In this document: positions 30,473-39,111 of the stretch, piece after piece
Position numbering within the stretch: position 1 is the first letter of the stretch
How the letters are laid out: each line of letters opens with the position of its first letter
Assembly: GCA_035699085.1 (NCBI GenBank)
Contig: DASSBG010000039.1
Coordinates: forward strand, 44,507 to 108,506
Source: DASSBG01 sp035699085
GTDB lineage: Bacteria > Pseudomonadota > Gammaproteobacteria > Xanthomonadales > Rhodanobacteraceae
Length of the DNA stretch: 64,000 bases
Direction of reading: 5' to 3'
Notes under the pieces: model-generated
The model's input: only the letters and a program-made list of their open reading frames with translations
The model's database searches: none
Told to the model about the DNA's origin: nothing
Translations under genes and position numbers: made by a program

Positions 30473-31117
30473 CGATCTCTCCCATCCAGGTTCACGTGGC
30501 GCCAGTGTAACCAAGGCCCGCCCGCCGCGGGAAGATCCACGGGGACCAAGGACCCGATCGGGACCCGGGACCCGGAAAGCAACGGCGGACGCGCTGATGA
30601 TTGCTGGGGGCCGGGCCCCGTGGTGAGCGGCCGGCGGTGACCGGTGAGTGGCAAACGCCGCGCCCCGTAGGGCGGGTTTCAACCCGCCGCGCGTTACCGC
30701 GATGACCCTGAAAGCGGTCAGCGGACGGCGCCGCGCACCTCCCCGTCATTCCGGAGCCGCCGCAGGCGGAATCCGGAATCTTGTCTGGGTGTGCGGCAAA
30801 CTGAAAAGATTCCGGATTCCGCTTCTTTGCCAGCGCTTCGCGCGGCCCCGGAATGGCGGCTGGTCTGGTTGCGCCGCGCCCGGCCCGTCATTCCTGAGCC
30901 ACCGCAGGCGGAATCCGGAATCTTCTCTGGGTGTGCGGCAAACTGACAAGATTCCGGATTCCGTTGCTTTGCCAGCGCTTCGCGCGGCCCCGGAATGGCG
31001 GCTGGTCTGGTTGCGCCGCGCCCCTCCGCTGTTCCGGTCCCCGGTCCCCGGTCCCCACCCCTCCCGAGTCCCGGGTCCCGACTGTCACCGGGTCCCGAGT
31101 ATCCCGAATCCCGGCCC
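30473..31117. repeat. Repeat-rich gap with a 142-bp tandem duplication
   Basis: The gap holds GGGACCC heptamers at about 30,560-30,574, a hairpin at about 30,670-30,690 (GGCGGGTTTCAACCCGCC), and two tandem copies of a 142-bp unit starting at 30,744 and 30,886. Oppositely oriented heptamers (GGTCCCC and TCCCGGG) follow at about 31,035-31,110. Each 142-bp unit is itself palindromic (GTCATTCC at one end, GGAATGG near the other; GGAATCCGGAATCTT versus AAGATTCCGGATTCC inside). No gene is supported. Confidence 0.85.
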
Positions 31118-31684
31118 TCACGCATGCGGCAGCGTCACGCCGCGCTGGCCCTGGTACTTGCCGCCGCGGTCGGCATAGCTGGTTTCGCATTCCTCGTCCG
31201 ACTCGAAGAACAGCATCTGCGCCACGCCCTCGTTGGCATAGATGCGCGCCGGCAGCGGCGTGGTGTTGGAAAACTCCAGCGTCACGTGGCCCTGCCACTC
31301 CGGCTCCAGCGGCGTGACATTGACGATGATGCCGCAGCGCGCGTAGGTGCTCTTGCCCAGGCACACCGTCAGTACCTGCCGCGGGATGCGGAAATACTCG
31401 ACGGTGCGCGCCAGCGCGAAGGAGTTGGGCGGGATGATGCAGACATCGGCCTTGACGTCGACGAAGCTACGCGCGTCGAAGGCCTTGGGATCGACTATGG
31501 TCGAGTTGATGTTGGTGAACACCTTGAACTCGTCGGCACAGCGCACGTCGTAGCCGTAGCTCGAGGTGCCGTAGGAAATCAGCCGCTGCTCGCCGTTGCG
31601 CCGCACCTGCCCCGCCTCGAACGGCTCGATCATGTCCTGCTCGGCCGCCATGCGGCGGATCCACTTGTCGGATTTGATACTCAT
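31118..31684 (-). CDS. dcd: dCTP deaminase
   Basis: This 188-residue trimeric enzyme deaminates dCTP to dUTP, feeding thymidylate synthesis. Conserved motifs include LISYGTSSYGYDVRC, the ST-R region GKSTYARCGI with the catalytic VTPLEPEWQGHVTLE, and the C-terminal SYADRGGKYQGQRGVTLP. The start at 31684 (MSIKSDKWIR) is fixed by homology; the upstream frame is translated heptamer repeat (PFPIPDSPFPIP). It is the mono-functional type. Upstream lies apbC on the same strand, separated by a repeat pair. Confidence 0.97.
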   Translation of the reverse strand: MSIKSDKWIRRMAAEQDMIEPFEAGQVRRNGEQRLISYGTSSYGYDVRCADEFKVFTNINSTIVDPKAFDARSFVDVKADVCIIPPNSFALARTVEYFRIPRQVLTVCLGKSTYARCGIIVNVTPLEPEWQGHVTLEFSNTTPLPARIYANEGVAQMLFFESDEECETSYADRGGKYQGQRGVTLPHA

Positions 31685-31813
31685 GGGGCTCGCTGCGCTC
31701 GCGGGAATGGGAAATGGGGAATCGGGAATGGGGAATGGGAAATCGGGAATGGGGCCGCGCTCTGCTGCTTTTGCTCTTGCCATTCCCCATTCCCCATTCC
31801 CAATTCGCGGCTC
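31685..31813. repeat. Convergent pair of GGGAATG-type heptamer arrays
   Basis: The left array, GGGAATG/GGGAATC with GGGAAAT variants, spans about 31,704-31,755. The right array in the opposite orientation (CCATTCC/CCCATTC) spans about 31,781-31,802. It sits between dcd and apbC and would fold as a long imperfect hairpin in the apbC-dcd transcript. Confidence 0.8.
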
Positions 31814-32905
31814 TCAGCTATTCTGCACCACGATCTTCGGGAACGAGATCGACTTGTTGCGCGCCTGCAGCGACAACCGCCCGGCGGCGTTGCGCGCCAG
31901 CTCTCGGTAGCGCGCGGCAATGTCGGACTCGGGCATCGCCACCACGCTGGGATTGCCGCTGTCAGCCTGTTCGCGGATGCGGATGTCCAGCGGCAGCGAC
32001 CCCAGCAGCGGCACGCCGTACTGCGCGGCCATGCGCTCGCCACCGCCCTCGCCGAACACGTGCTCCTCGTGGCCGCAGTTCGAGCAGATGTGGGTCGCCA
32101 TGTTCTCGACAATGCCGAGCACCGGCACTTCGACCTTCTCGAACATCTTCAAGGCCTTCTTCGCGTCCAGCAAGGCAATGTCCTGCGGCGTGGTGACGAT
32201 CACCGCGCCCGACACCGGCACCTTCTGCGCCAGCGTCAGCTGGATGTCGCCGGTGCCCGGCGGCAGGTCGATCACCAGGTAGTCGAGGCCGTCCCAGCGG
32301 GTGTCGCCCAGCAGCTGCATCAGCGCCTGGGTGACCATCGGGCCGCGCCAGATCATCGGCGTGTCCTCGCCCACCATCAGGCCGATCGACATCGCCTGCA
32401 GGCCGTGGCTGCGCTTGGGTTCGATGCTGCGGCCGTCCGGCGATTCCGGCTTGCCCTCCAGCCCCAGCATGCGCGGCTGGCTGGGGCCGTAGATGTCCGC
32501 GTCCAGCACGCCGACCGTGGCACCCTCGGCAGCCAGCGCCAGCGCCAGGTTGGCCGCGACCGTCGATTTGCCGACGCCACCCTTGCCCGAGGCTACGGCG
32601 ATGATGTTCTTGACACCGGGCAGCGGCGACAGCTGGCCCTGCACCTTGTGCGCCCGCACCCGGAAGCCGGTGGAGACGCTGGCCGCCTCGATCACCGGGT
32701 CAGCCTCCAGCGCGGCCTTGACCTCGGCCGCCAGCGCCGGCATCCACGACTTGGCCGGGTAGCCCAGTTGCAGTTCCACCGACACCCGCGCGCCATCGAC
32801 CCCGACCGCGCGCACCGCCTCGGCGGCCGCCAGATCCTCGCCCGTGTGCGGATCGCGCACCGCACCGGCCAGTTCGCGAACGCGGGTTTCGAGGGCTGAG
32901 CTCAT
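31814..32905 (-). CDS. apbC: Iron-sulfur cluster carrier protein ApbC (Mrp)
   Basis: This 363-residue P-loop NTPase has an N-terminal MIP18/DUF59 domain (about 1-90), the deviant Walker A SGKGGVGKST, and the CxxC iron-sulfur ligand pair in HICSNCGHEEH. Mrp/ApbC proteins deliver Fe-S clusters to apo-proteins in the cytosol. The start at 32905 (MSSALETRVRE) is preferred; 32935 is an alternative. A metG gene divergent across the DUF2147 gene is a conserved neighbourhood in gammaproteobacteria (metG-mrp-dcd). Confidence 0.95.
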   Translation of the reverse strand: MSSALETRVRELAGAVRDPHTGEDLAAAEAVRAVGVDGARVSVELQLGYPAKSWMPALAAEVKAALEADPVIEAASVSTGFRVRAHKVQGQLSPLPGVKNIIAVASGKGGVGKSTVAANLALALAAEGATVGVLDADIYGPSQPRMLGLEGKPESPDGRSIEPKRSHGLQAMSIGLMVGEDTPMIWRGPMVTQALMQLLGDTRWDGLDYLVIDLPPGTGDIQLTLAQKVPVSGAVIVTTPQDIALLDAKKALKMFEKVEVPVLGIVENMATHICSNCGHEEHVFGEGGGERMAAQYGVPLLGSLPLDIRIREQADSGNPSVVAMPESDIAARYRELARNAAGRLSLQARNKSISFPKIVVQNS

Positions 32906-33069
32906 GCTGCGGTCCGGCCGAAAGTGGACCTGCAATTATGCCAGAGCGGTCAAGCGGGGCCTTGATGCCGGTCAAGGCAGACCGGGATCGGCGCTGCACA
33001 TGCAAGGCGTGTTCAACCCGCCGATCCGCGCCCCGACGCCTGGTCAGGCCGCGGGGCGTGAGGCGCCGG

Positions 33070-33561
33070 TTACTCCGCAGTTGCCGCGCCCGCGGGCTCC
33101 GACTGCCGGTGCCAGACCTGAGTGCGGCCGAACAACGACCAGCCGACGTAGCCGCGCACGTCCAGCTTGCTGCCGCCGTCCTCCAGGCTCAGCTTGACCT
33201 TGTAGGTCTTGCCGCTGCTGGGGTCGAGGATCTGCCCGCCGCTCCAGTGGTCGCCGTCCTTGTGCACGCCCCACATGATGGTCATGCCCTCGATCGGCTG
33301 GTCCTTGCGCGGGCCATCGCATTGCGTGCAGCGCGGCGGCTGGCCATCGCGGGCGATCTGCTCCGGCGTCATGTTCATCACCTTGAGCACCTTGGCGCGC
33401 AGCTCGCCGTTGTTGTCGGTGATCTCGATGATCGAAGTGACCTTGCCGCTGTCGTCATCAACCTGTTGCCAGGTGCCGACCGGCGACGCGGACTGGGCCT
33501 GTGCGGCCAGCGGAAGAAGCAACAGCGAACCCAAGGCAAGGACGGCATGACGGACGCGCAT
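33070..33561 (-). CDS. DUF2147 exported protein
   Basis: This 163-residue protein has a signal peptide (cleavage after AAQA about residue 22), then a DUF2147 beta-barrel domain starting PVGTWQQVDDDSGKV. The family block GMTIMWGVHKDGDHWSGGQILDP (shown here in part by GGQILDPSSGKTYKVKL) and the CTQCDG cysteine pair are visible. It is periplasmic and probably fatty-acid-binding-like in fold; function is unknown. Confidence 0.9.
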   Translation of the reverse strand: MRVRHAVLALGSLLLLPLAAQAQSASPVGTWQQVDDDSGKVTSIIEITDNNGELRAKVLKVMNMTPEQIARDGQPPRCTQCDGPRKDQPIEGMTIMWGVHKDGDHWSGGQILDPSSGKTYKVKLSLEDGGSKLDVRGYVGWSLFGRTQVWHRQSEPAGAATAE

Positions 33562-33775
33562 GGTGGCACTCTCCGAGGCAGGAACCGATGGCTGCCAGCC
33601 TGCCCGCGGCCCGTCGGGGAGTCAAGCGGTTATTGGGGAGCGGCTGGCAGTGAGCGGTGAGCGGGAAACGGCGTGCGGCCGGGCCCACTCGCCGCCGGGC
33701 CCAGCGTCTTCGGCGGCGTGATCCGGGCTGTGGCCGGCTCGCGGGCAGCGGATGCCGCCTCCCGGAACCTGCGTC

Positions 33776-33792
33776 GGCGCATGCGATAATCG
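33776..33792 (+). promoter_or_regulatory. Probable metG promoter -10 region
   Basis: It carries the same 17-mer as at 23,547 (GGCGCATGCGATAATCG), ending 28 bp before the metG GTG. GATAAT is the candidate -10. Confidence 0.45.
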
Positions 33793-33820
33793 CGGGCCCG
33801 CCACACGCCGCCGAGCCACC

Positions 33821-35893
33821 GTGAGTTCCACGCCCCGCCGTATCCTCGTCACCTGTGCCCTGCCCTACGCCAACGGGCCGATCCACATCGGCCACATGGT
33901 CGAGCACGTGCAGGGCGACATCTGGGTGCGCGCGATGCGCATGGCCGGCCACGACGTGCATTTCGTCTGCGCAGACGATGCCCACGGCACGCCCATCATG
34001 CTGCGCGCGCAGCGCGAGGGCATCACGCCCGAGCAACTCGTGGCTGCCAGCAACGAAGCCCACCGCGCGGACCTGCGCGACTTCGGCATCGGTTACGACC
34101 ACTATTCCAGCACCCACACCGACACCAACCGCGAGCTCACCGCGCAGATCTACACGGCGCTGGAAAAGGCGGGGCACGTCGAGTCGCGGCCGGTCGAGCA
34201 GTTCTACGACCCCGACAAGGCGATGTTCCTGCCCGACCGGTTCATCAAGGGCGAGTGCCCGCACTGCCACGCAAAAGACCAGTACGGCGACTCCTGCGAA
34301 GTCTGCGGCAAGACTTACGCGCCGACCGACCTGATCGAGCCCTTTTCGGTGGTGTCCGGCGCGCGGCCGGTGCGCAAGGAGTCGCTGCACTACTTCGTGC
34401 GGCTGGCCGACTTCGAGCCGATGCTGCGCGAATGGCTGGACGAGCGGCGCGCCGCCGGCGGACTTCAGGCCGAGGTTGTCAACAAGCTTGCCGAGTGGTT
34501 TGCCGACGGCCTGCGCAGCTGGGACATCTCGCGCGACGCGCCCTACTTCGGCTTCGAGATACCCGGCGCACCGGGCAAATTCTTCTACGTCTGGGTCGAC
34601 GCGCCGGTGGGCTACCTCGCCGCCTTCCGCGAGCTGTGCACGCGCGAGGGCCTCGATTTCGACGCCTTCGTCGAGCCCGGCGCCGCGGCCGCCGCCGGCA
34701 CCGAACTGGTGCACTTCATCGGCAAGGACATCATCTACTTCCACACGCTGTTCTGGCCGGCGATGCTGCACGGCGCCGGCCTGCGCACGCCGACGGCGGT
34801 CCACGTGCACGGCTTCCTGACCGTGGACGGCGCCAAGATGTCAAAGTCGCGCGGCACCTTCATCAACGCGCGCACCTGGCTCGATCACCTGGACCCGGAG
34901 TACCTGCGCTATTACCTGGCCTCGATGCTGGGGCCGACGCTGGCCGATGTCGACCTCGACCTGAAGGCCTTCGAGGGGCGCGTCAACTCGCATCTGGTCG
35001 GCAAGTGGGTGAACATCGCCAGCCGCTGCGCCGGCTTCCTGCACAAGCAGTTCGGTGACCGCCTGGCCGGCGAGCTGCGCGACGAGCTGGCGCAACGTTA
35101 CACCAGCGCCGTGCAACGCCTGGTGCCGGTCAGCGGCCTTTACGAGGCGCGCGACTACGCGGCCGCCATGCGCACCATCATGGCCGTCGCCGACGACACC
35201 AACGCCTGGATCGCCGAGCGCGCCCCGTGGAAAATGAAGGACGAGGCGCAGCGCGACGATCTGCACCAGGTGTGCACGCTCGCCATCAACCTGTTCCGCC
35301 TGCTCGGCGCCTACCTCAAGCCGGTGCTTCCGGCGACCGTCGCGCGCGCCGAGGAGTGGCTCAACGAGCAACCCGCGTTGTTTGCCGATGTCGCCGAACC
35401 ACTGCTGGCCCACCAGCTCGCACCCTTCACGCCATTGCTGAACCGCATCGACCCGAAGAAGATCGCCGCCATGACCGAAGACGCCAAAGAGTCGCTCAAA
35501 CCCGCCACCGTTGACCAATCCGGCGCGACCACCGGTCCCCGGTCCCCGGTCGCCGGTCCCGAGCTCGTCAGCATCGACGACTTCGCCAAGCTCGACCTGC
35601 GTGTCGGCCGCGTGGTCGCCTGCGAGGCGGTCGAGGGTTCGGACAAGCTGCTGCGCTTCGAACTGGACGCCGGCGACCTGGGCACGCGGCAGATCTTCTC
35701 CGGCATCAAGGCCGCCTACGGCGAACCGCAGTACCTGGTCGGCCGCAACGTGGTCTTCATCGCCAACCTCGCGCCGCGCAAGATGCGCTTCGGCGTCTCC
35801 GACGGCATGATCCTTTCGGCCGGCAGCGGTGGCGAAGACCTGTTCCTGCTCGACGTGGACGCCCGCGCAAAGCCCGGCGCCGAAGTGCGCTGA
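33821..35893 (+). CDS. metG: Methionyl-tRNA synthetase
   Basis: This 690-residue enzyme charges initiator and elongator tRNA-Met. The class I HIGH motif is HIGH in PIHIGHMVEH; zinc-knuckle cysteines are in CPHC and CEVC; KMSKS is at about residues 339-343. The C-terminal EMAPII/Trbp111 tRNA-binding domain starts near residue 590 (SIDDFAKLDLRVGRVVACEA). GTG at 33821 is chosen by homology (SSTPRRILVTCALPYANG). Oddly, the linker before the C-terminal domain (about residues 570-580, TGPRSPVAGP) is encoded by the GGTCCCC heptamer repeat found between genes elsewhere. Confidence 0.97.
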   Translation: MSSTPRRILVTCALPYANGPIHIGHMVEHVQGDIWVRAMRMAGHDVHFVCADDAHGTPIMLRAQREGITPEQLVAASNEAHRADLRDFGIGYDHYSSTHTDTNRELTAQIYTALEKAGHVESRPVEQFYDPDKAMFLPDRFIKGECPHCHAKDQYGDSCEVCGKTYAPTDLIEPFSVVSGARPVRKESLHYFVRLADFEPMLREWLDERRAAGGLQAEVVNKLAEWFADGLRSWDISRDAPYFGFEIPGAPGKFFYVWVDAPVGYLAAFRELCTREGLDFDAFVEPGAAAAAGTELVHFIGKDIIYFHTLFWPAMLHGAGLRTPTAVHVHGFLTVDGAKMSKSRGTFINARTWLDHLDPEYLRYYLASMLGPTLADVDLDLKAFEGRVNSHLVGKWVNIASRCAGFLHKQFGDRLAGELRDELAQRYTSAVQRLVPVSGLYEARDYAAAMRTIMAVADDTNAWIAERAPWKMKDEAQRDDLHQVCTLAINLFRLLGAYLKPVLPATVARAEEWLNEQPALFADVAEPLLAHQLAPFTPLLNRIDPKKIAAMTEDAKESLKPATVDQSGATTGPRSPVAGPELVSIDDFAKLDLRVGRVVACEAVEGSDKLLRFELDAGDLGTRQIFSGIKAAYGEPQYLVGRNVVFIANLAPRKMRFGVSDGMILSAGSGGEDLFLLDVDARAKPGAEVR
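35531..35560. repeat. Heptamer array inside the metG coding sequence
   Basis: About four 7-bp units of the GGTCCCC type, in frame, encode the Pro/Gly/Ser linker of MetG. It is the only heptamer array seen inside a gene. Confidence 0.85.
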
Positions 35894-36670
35894 TACCGGG
35901 GACCGGGGACCGGGGACCGGGGACCGGGGACCCGGGGATTCGGGGACCGGGGACCGGGGACCCGGGACCCGGGGACCCGGGACCCGGGACCCAAATGCCC
36001 GTCATTCCGGAGCCACGCGCCAGCGTGGAATCCGGAATCTACTTGACGGACGCGACAGGGCCCAATGGCGCTTCGCCAGCCCCCGCAGCGCTCCCCGGGG
36101 CCGTCATTCCGGAGCCACGCGCCAGCGTGGAATCCGGAATCTTCTTGACGGATGCGACAGCAATGGCGCTTCGTCAAACCCCGCAGCAGCTTCAACAAGA
36201 TTCCGGATTCTGCCTTCGGCAGCTCCGGAATGACGGTGGGGGTATTCCTTCGGCAGCTCCGCAATGGCGGGCGAGGGAATGAGCGACGCGCAAGCGTGGA
36301 ATCCCGCCACACCGTCATTCGGAGCCACGCGCCAGCATGGCATCCGGAATCTTCTTGACGAGTGCGACAGCGCCCGGCGCGCCTCCGCCAAGCCCCCCGC
36401 AGCTCGCCCACACCGTCATTCCGGAGCCACGCGCCAGCGTGGAATCCGGAATCTTCTTGCCGGATGCGACAGGGCTCAATGCAGCTTCGCCAAACCCCGC
36501 AGCAGCTTCAAGAAGATTCCGGATTCTGCCTTCGGCAGCTCCGGAATGACGGTGGGGGGTAGTCCTTTTTGCAGCTCCGGGGTGACGGTGGGGGTAGTCC
36601 TTCGGCAGCTCCGGGATGACGGTGGTGGTAGTCCTCCGGCAGCGCCGGAATGACGGTGGTGGTGCGATGC
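35894..36670. repeat. Dense repeat block after metG
   Basis: GGGGACC and GGGACCC heptamers run from about 35,897 to 35,990. A GTCATTCCGGAGCCACGC element (about 48 bp, ending in GGAATCTTCTTGACG) follows in four direct copies starting near 36,001, 36,103, 36,315 and 36,417. Inverted partners (AAGATTCCGGATTCTGCC to GGAATGACGGTGG) occur near 36,191 and 36,508. A run of diverged TGACGGTGGGGGTAGTCCTT units lies at about 36,546-36,665. No gene is supported; open frames here are translated repeats. Confidence 0.85.
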
Positions 36671-36955
36671 TCAGCGCGCGTAGGTGACGAAGAAGCCTTC
36701 CATGTCGCCGTTCTCGTCGTAAAGCGACAAGTCGACGACGTGGTAGCCCTTGGCGGCGTATTCCTCGTGCGAGCGCGTCAGCTGGCGCGCCATGTGGTCC
36801 TTGCGGAAGCCGTAGGTGGCGTCGACGAAGACGGTGATCGATTGCGGGCCGTCGGCGGCGCGCGCAACGTTGATGTTGGATGCCCCGACACCGACACAAC
36901 CCCCGATCAAGCCCGCGGCCAGCAACGTGGCCAGACCAAAACCCTGCGTTTTCAT
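36671..36955 (-). CDS. Small lipoprotein of unknown function
   Basis: This 94-residue protein has a lipoprotein signal peptide with lipobox IGGC (cysteine residue 20). The mature part is short and includes QSITVFVDATYGFRKDHMAR and ends GFFVTYAR. The small alpha/beta domain suggests a ligand-binding or dimerising module; I cannot name the family. Its 3' end abuts the repeat block at 36,660. It diverges from rnfB. Confidence 0.75.
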   Translation of the reverse strand: MKTQGFGLATLLAAGLIGGCVGVGASNINVARAADGPQSITVFVDATYGFRKDHMARQLTRSHEEYAAKGYHVVDLSLYDENGDMEGFFVTYAR

Positions 36956-37051
36956 CGCTCGCTCCCGCGTTGGAAAAGCGCATTGTGCCCTGCCGGCGCC
37001 GCGCCGCGGCCGTTACACTGCACGGACGTCCGCCGTGCCCGCACCGCCCGC

Positions 37052-37738
37052 ATGAGTTCCGCCGATCCATCCGCCCTCGCCGACCGCATCGACGCGCTGC
37101 TGCCGCAGACGCAATGCGAGCAGTGCGGCTACCACGGCTGCCGGCCCTACGCCGAGGCCATAGCGGCAGGCAACGCCGGCATCAATCACTGCCCGCCCGG
37201 TGGCCAGGCCGGCATCGCGGCGCTGGCGGCGCTGCTCGGCCGCGCCGCCACGCCACTCGATCCAGCCAATGGCGTGGAGAAGCCACGCACGCTGGCGCGC
37301 ATCATCGAGCCGGAGTGCATCGGCTGCACCAAGTGCATCCAGGTCTGCCCGGTCGATGCCATCGTCGGCAGCGGCAAATGGATGCACACGGTGATCGCCG
37401 ACCGTTGCACCGGCTGCGAGCTGTGCGTGCCGGCCTGCCCGGTGGACTGCATCGTGCTCGAGCCGATGCCGGTGGCGCAGCTTGACCAGGCGCACGCCGA
37501 TGCCGCGCGGCTCCACTTCCAGCGGCGCGAGGCGCGCCTGGAGGCCGAACGCGCCGAGCGCGCGGCGCAACTGGCGGCGCGCAAGGCCGCGCTGCATGCG
37601 CCCGCCACGTCCGCCGGCCAGCGCACTGCCGGCACACAGGGCGCGCCGGTCGCTGCCCCACTCAGCCGCAGCGCCGTGCAGGCCGCCATCGCCCGCGCCC
37701 GCGCCGCCCGCGAAGCCCGGCGGAGCGGCAACCCGTGA
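37052..37738 (+). CDS. rnfB: RnfB-type electron transport protein
   Basis: This 228-residue protein has the N-terminal Fe-S domain with TQCEQCGYHGCRPYAEAIAAG, then two 4Fe-4S ferredoxin motifs (CIGCTKCIQVCP and CTGCELCVPACP) and a basic helical tail. It lacks the usual N-terminal membrane helix of RnfB, and no rnfA, C, D, G or E is adjacent. It may therefore be a stand-alone soluble relative supplying electrons to Fe-S proteins. Its stop overlaps the nth start (GTGA), and an RnfB-nth pairing is seen in Xanthomonads. A TACACT -10-like box lies 32 bp upstream. Confidence 0.88.
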   Translation: MSSADPSALADRIDALLPQTQCEQCGYHGCRPYAEAIAAGNAGINHCPPGGQAGIAALAALLGRAATPLDPANGVEKPRTLARIIEPECIGCTKCIQVCPVDAIVGSGKWMHTVIADRCTGCELCVPACPVDCIVLEPMPVAQLDQAHADAARLHFQRREARLEAERAERAAQLAARKAALHAPATSAGQRTAGTQGAPVAAPLSRSAVQAAIARARAAREARRSGNP

Positions 37739-38370
37739 AGCGCGCGGACGTCGTCGAACTGTTCACGCGCCTGCGCGACCTCGACCCCAACCCGACCACC
37801 GAACTCGAATACGCCACGCCCTTCCAGCTGCTGGTGGCGGTGATCCTGTCGGCGCAGTCGACCGACGTCGGCGTCAACAAGGCCACGCGCAAGCTGTTCC
37901 CGGTGGCCGGCACGCCGCAGGCCATCCTCGACCTCGGCCTGGAGGGACTCAGGCACTACGTGCAGACCATCGGCCTGTACCCGACCAAGAGCAAGAACAT
38001 CATCGCCACCTGCCGCATCCTGCTGGAGCAGCACGGCGGCGAGGTGCCGCGGTCGCGAGAGGCGCTGGAGGCGCTCCCCGGCGTCGGCCGCAAGACTGCC
38101 AACGTGGTGCTCAACACCGCCTTCGGCGAAGCCGCGATCCCGGTCGACACGCACATCTTCCGGGTCGCCAACCGCACCGGCCTGGCGCCGGGCAGCACGC
38201 CACGCGCAGTCGAGGACAAGCTGCTGAAGGTGGTGCCGCCCGAGTTCCGGCAGAACGCGCACCACTGGCTGCTGCTGCACGGCCGCTACGTCTGCGTGGC
38301 GCGCAAGCCGCGCTGCCCGGAGTGCCCGATCATCGATCTGTGCCGCTACAAGCACAAGACGCCGGCCTGA
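37735..38370 (+). CDS. nth: Endonuclease III
   Basis: This 211-residue DNA glycosylase/AP lyase removes oxidised pyrimidines. The helix-hairpin-helix LPGVGRKTANVVL has catalytic K120, the catalytic aspartate is D138 in VDTHIFRVANR, and the 4Fe-4S cysteines are C187, C194, C197 and C203. The GTG start at 37735 overlaps the rnfB stop and matches E. coli Nth length (211). Confidence 0.97.
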   Translation: MKRADVVELFTRLRDLDPNPTTELEYATPFQLLVAVILSAQSTDVGVNKATRKLFPVAGTPQAILDLGLEGLRHYVQTIGLYPTKSKNIIATCRILLEQHGGEVPRSREALEALPGVGRKTANVVLNTAFGEAAIPVDTHIFRVANRTGLAPGSTPRAVEDKLLKVVPPEFRQNAHHWLLLHGRYVCVARKPRCPECPIIDLCRYKHKTPA

Positions 38371-38426
38371 CCGCAGCATCCCTCGGTCGACGGGCCGGCA
38401 TCGGTGCGGCTGCTATGCTCCGCGCC

Positions 38427-39098
38427 ATGCATTCGCCCGGCCATCCTTCCCGCGCCCGTATCGTCGACCGCTTCCGCGGATTCCTGCCGGTGGTTGTCGA
38501 CGTCGAGACCGGCGGCTTCCATCCGGAGACTGACGCGCTGCTCGAAATTGCGGCGTCCATCCCGCGCATGGACGAGCACGGCTGGCTGCACCCGCAGGCC
38601 AGTTTCTCGACCCACGTGATCCCGTTTCCCGGATCGCGCATCGACCCGAAGTCGCTCGAGGTCACCGGCATCGACCCGGACAACCCGCTGCGCGCCGCCG
38701 TCGACGACCGCAGCGCGCTGAACCTGATCTTCAAGCCGGTGCGCGAGGCCATGAAGCAGCAGGGCTGCCAGCGCGCCATCCTGGTCGGCCACAATGCCGC
38801 CTTCGACCTCGCCTTCCTCAACGCGGCGGTCAAGCGCGTGCAGCACAAGCGCAACCCCTTCCACCCGTTCAGCTGCCTCGACACGGTCAGCCTCGCCGGC
38901 CTCGCCTACGGCCAGACGGTGCTGTCGCGCGCGCTGCTGGCGGCGGGGCTGGACTGGAACGCCAGCGAAGCCCATTCGGCGGTCTACGACACCGAGCGCA
39001 CCTGCGAGCTGTTCTGCCGCATCGTCAACCGCTGGAAGGCGCTGCAAGACCTTGAAATCGAGCGCGTCGGCGCCGACAACCAGGGAATCCCCGGGTAA
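38427..39098 (+). CDS. rnt: Ribonuclease T
   Basis: This protein of about 223 residues is a DEDD 3'-5' exoribonuclease that trims tRNA and other stable RNA 3' ends. Exo motifs are VVDVETGGF (I), VGHNAAFDLAFL (II) and HSAVYDTERTCELF (III, with the DEDDh histidine). The upstream ATG at 38415 is also possible, but it lies in a TATGCT sequence that resembles a -10 box. The gene follows nth by 56 bp. Confidence 0.95.
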   Translation: MHSPGHPSRARIVDRFRGFLPVVVDVETGGFHPETDALLEIAASIPRMDEHGWLHPQASFSTHVIPFPGSRIDPKSLEVTGIDPDNPLRAAVDDRSALNLIFKPVREAMKQQGCQRAILVGHNAAFDLAFLNAAVKRVQHKRNPFHPFSCLDTVSLAGLAYGQTVLSRALLAAGLDWNASEAHSAVYDTERTCELFCRIVNRWKALQDLEIERVGADNQGIPG

Positions 39099-39111
39099 CG
39101 CTGCCCTGCCG

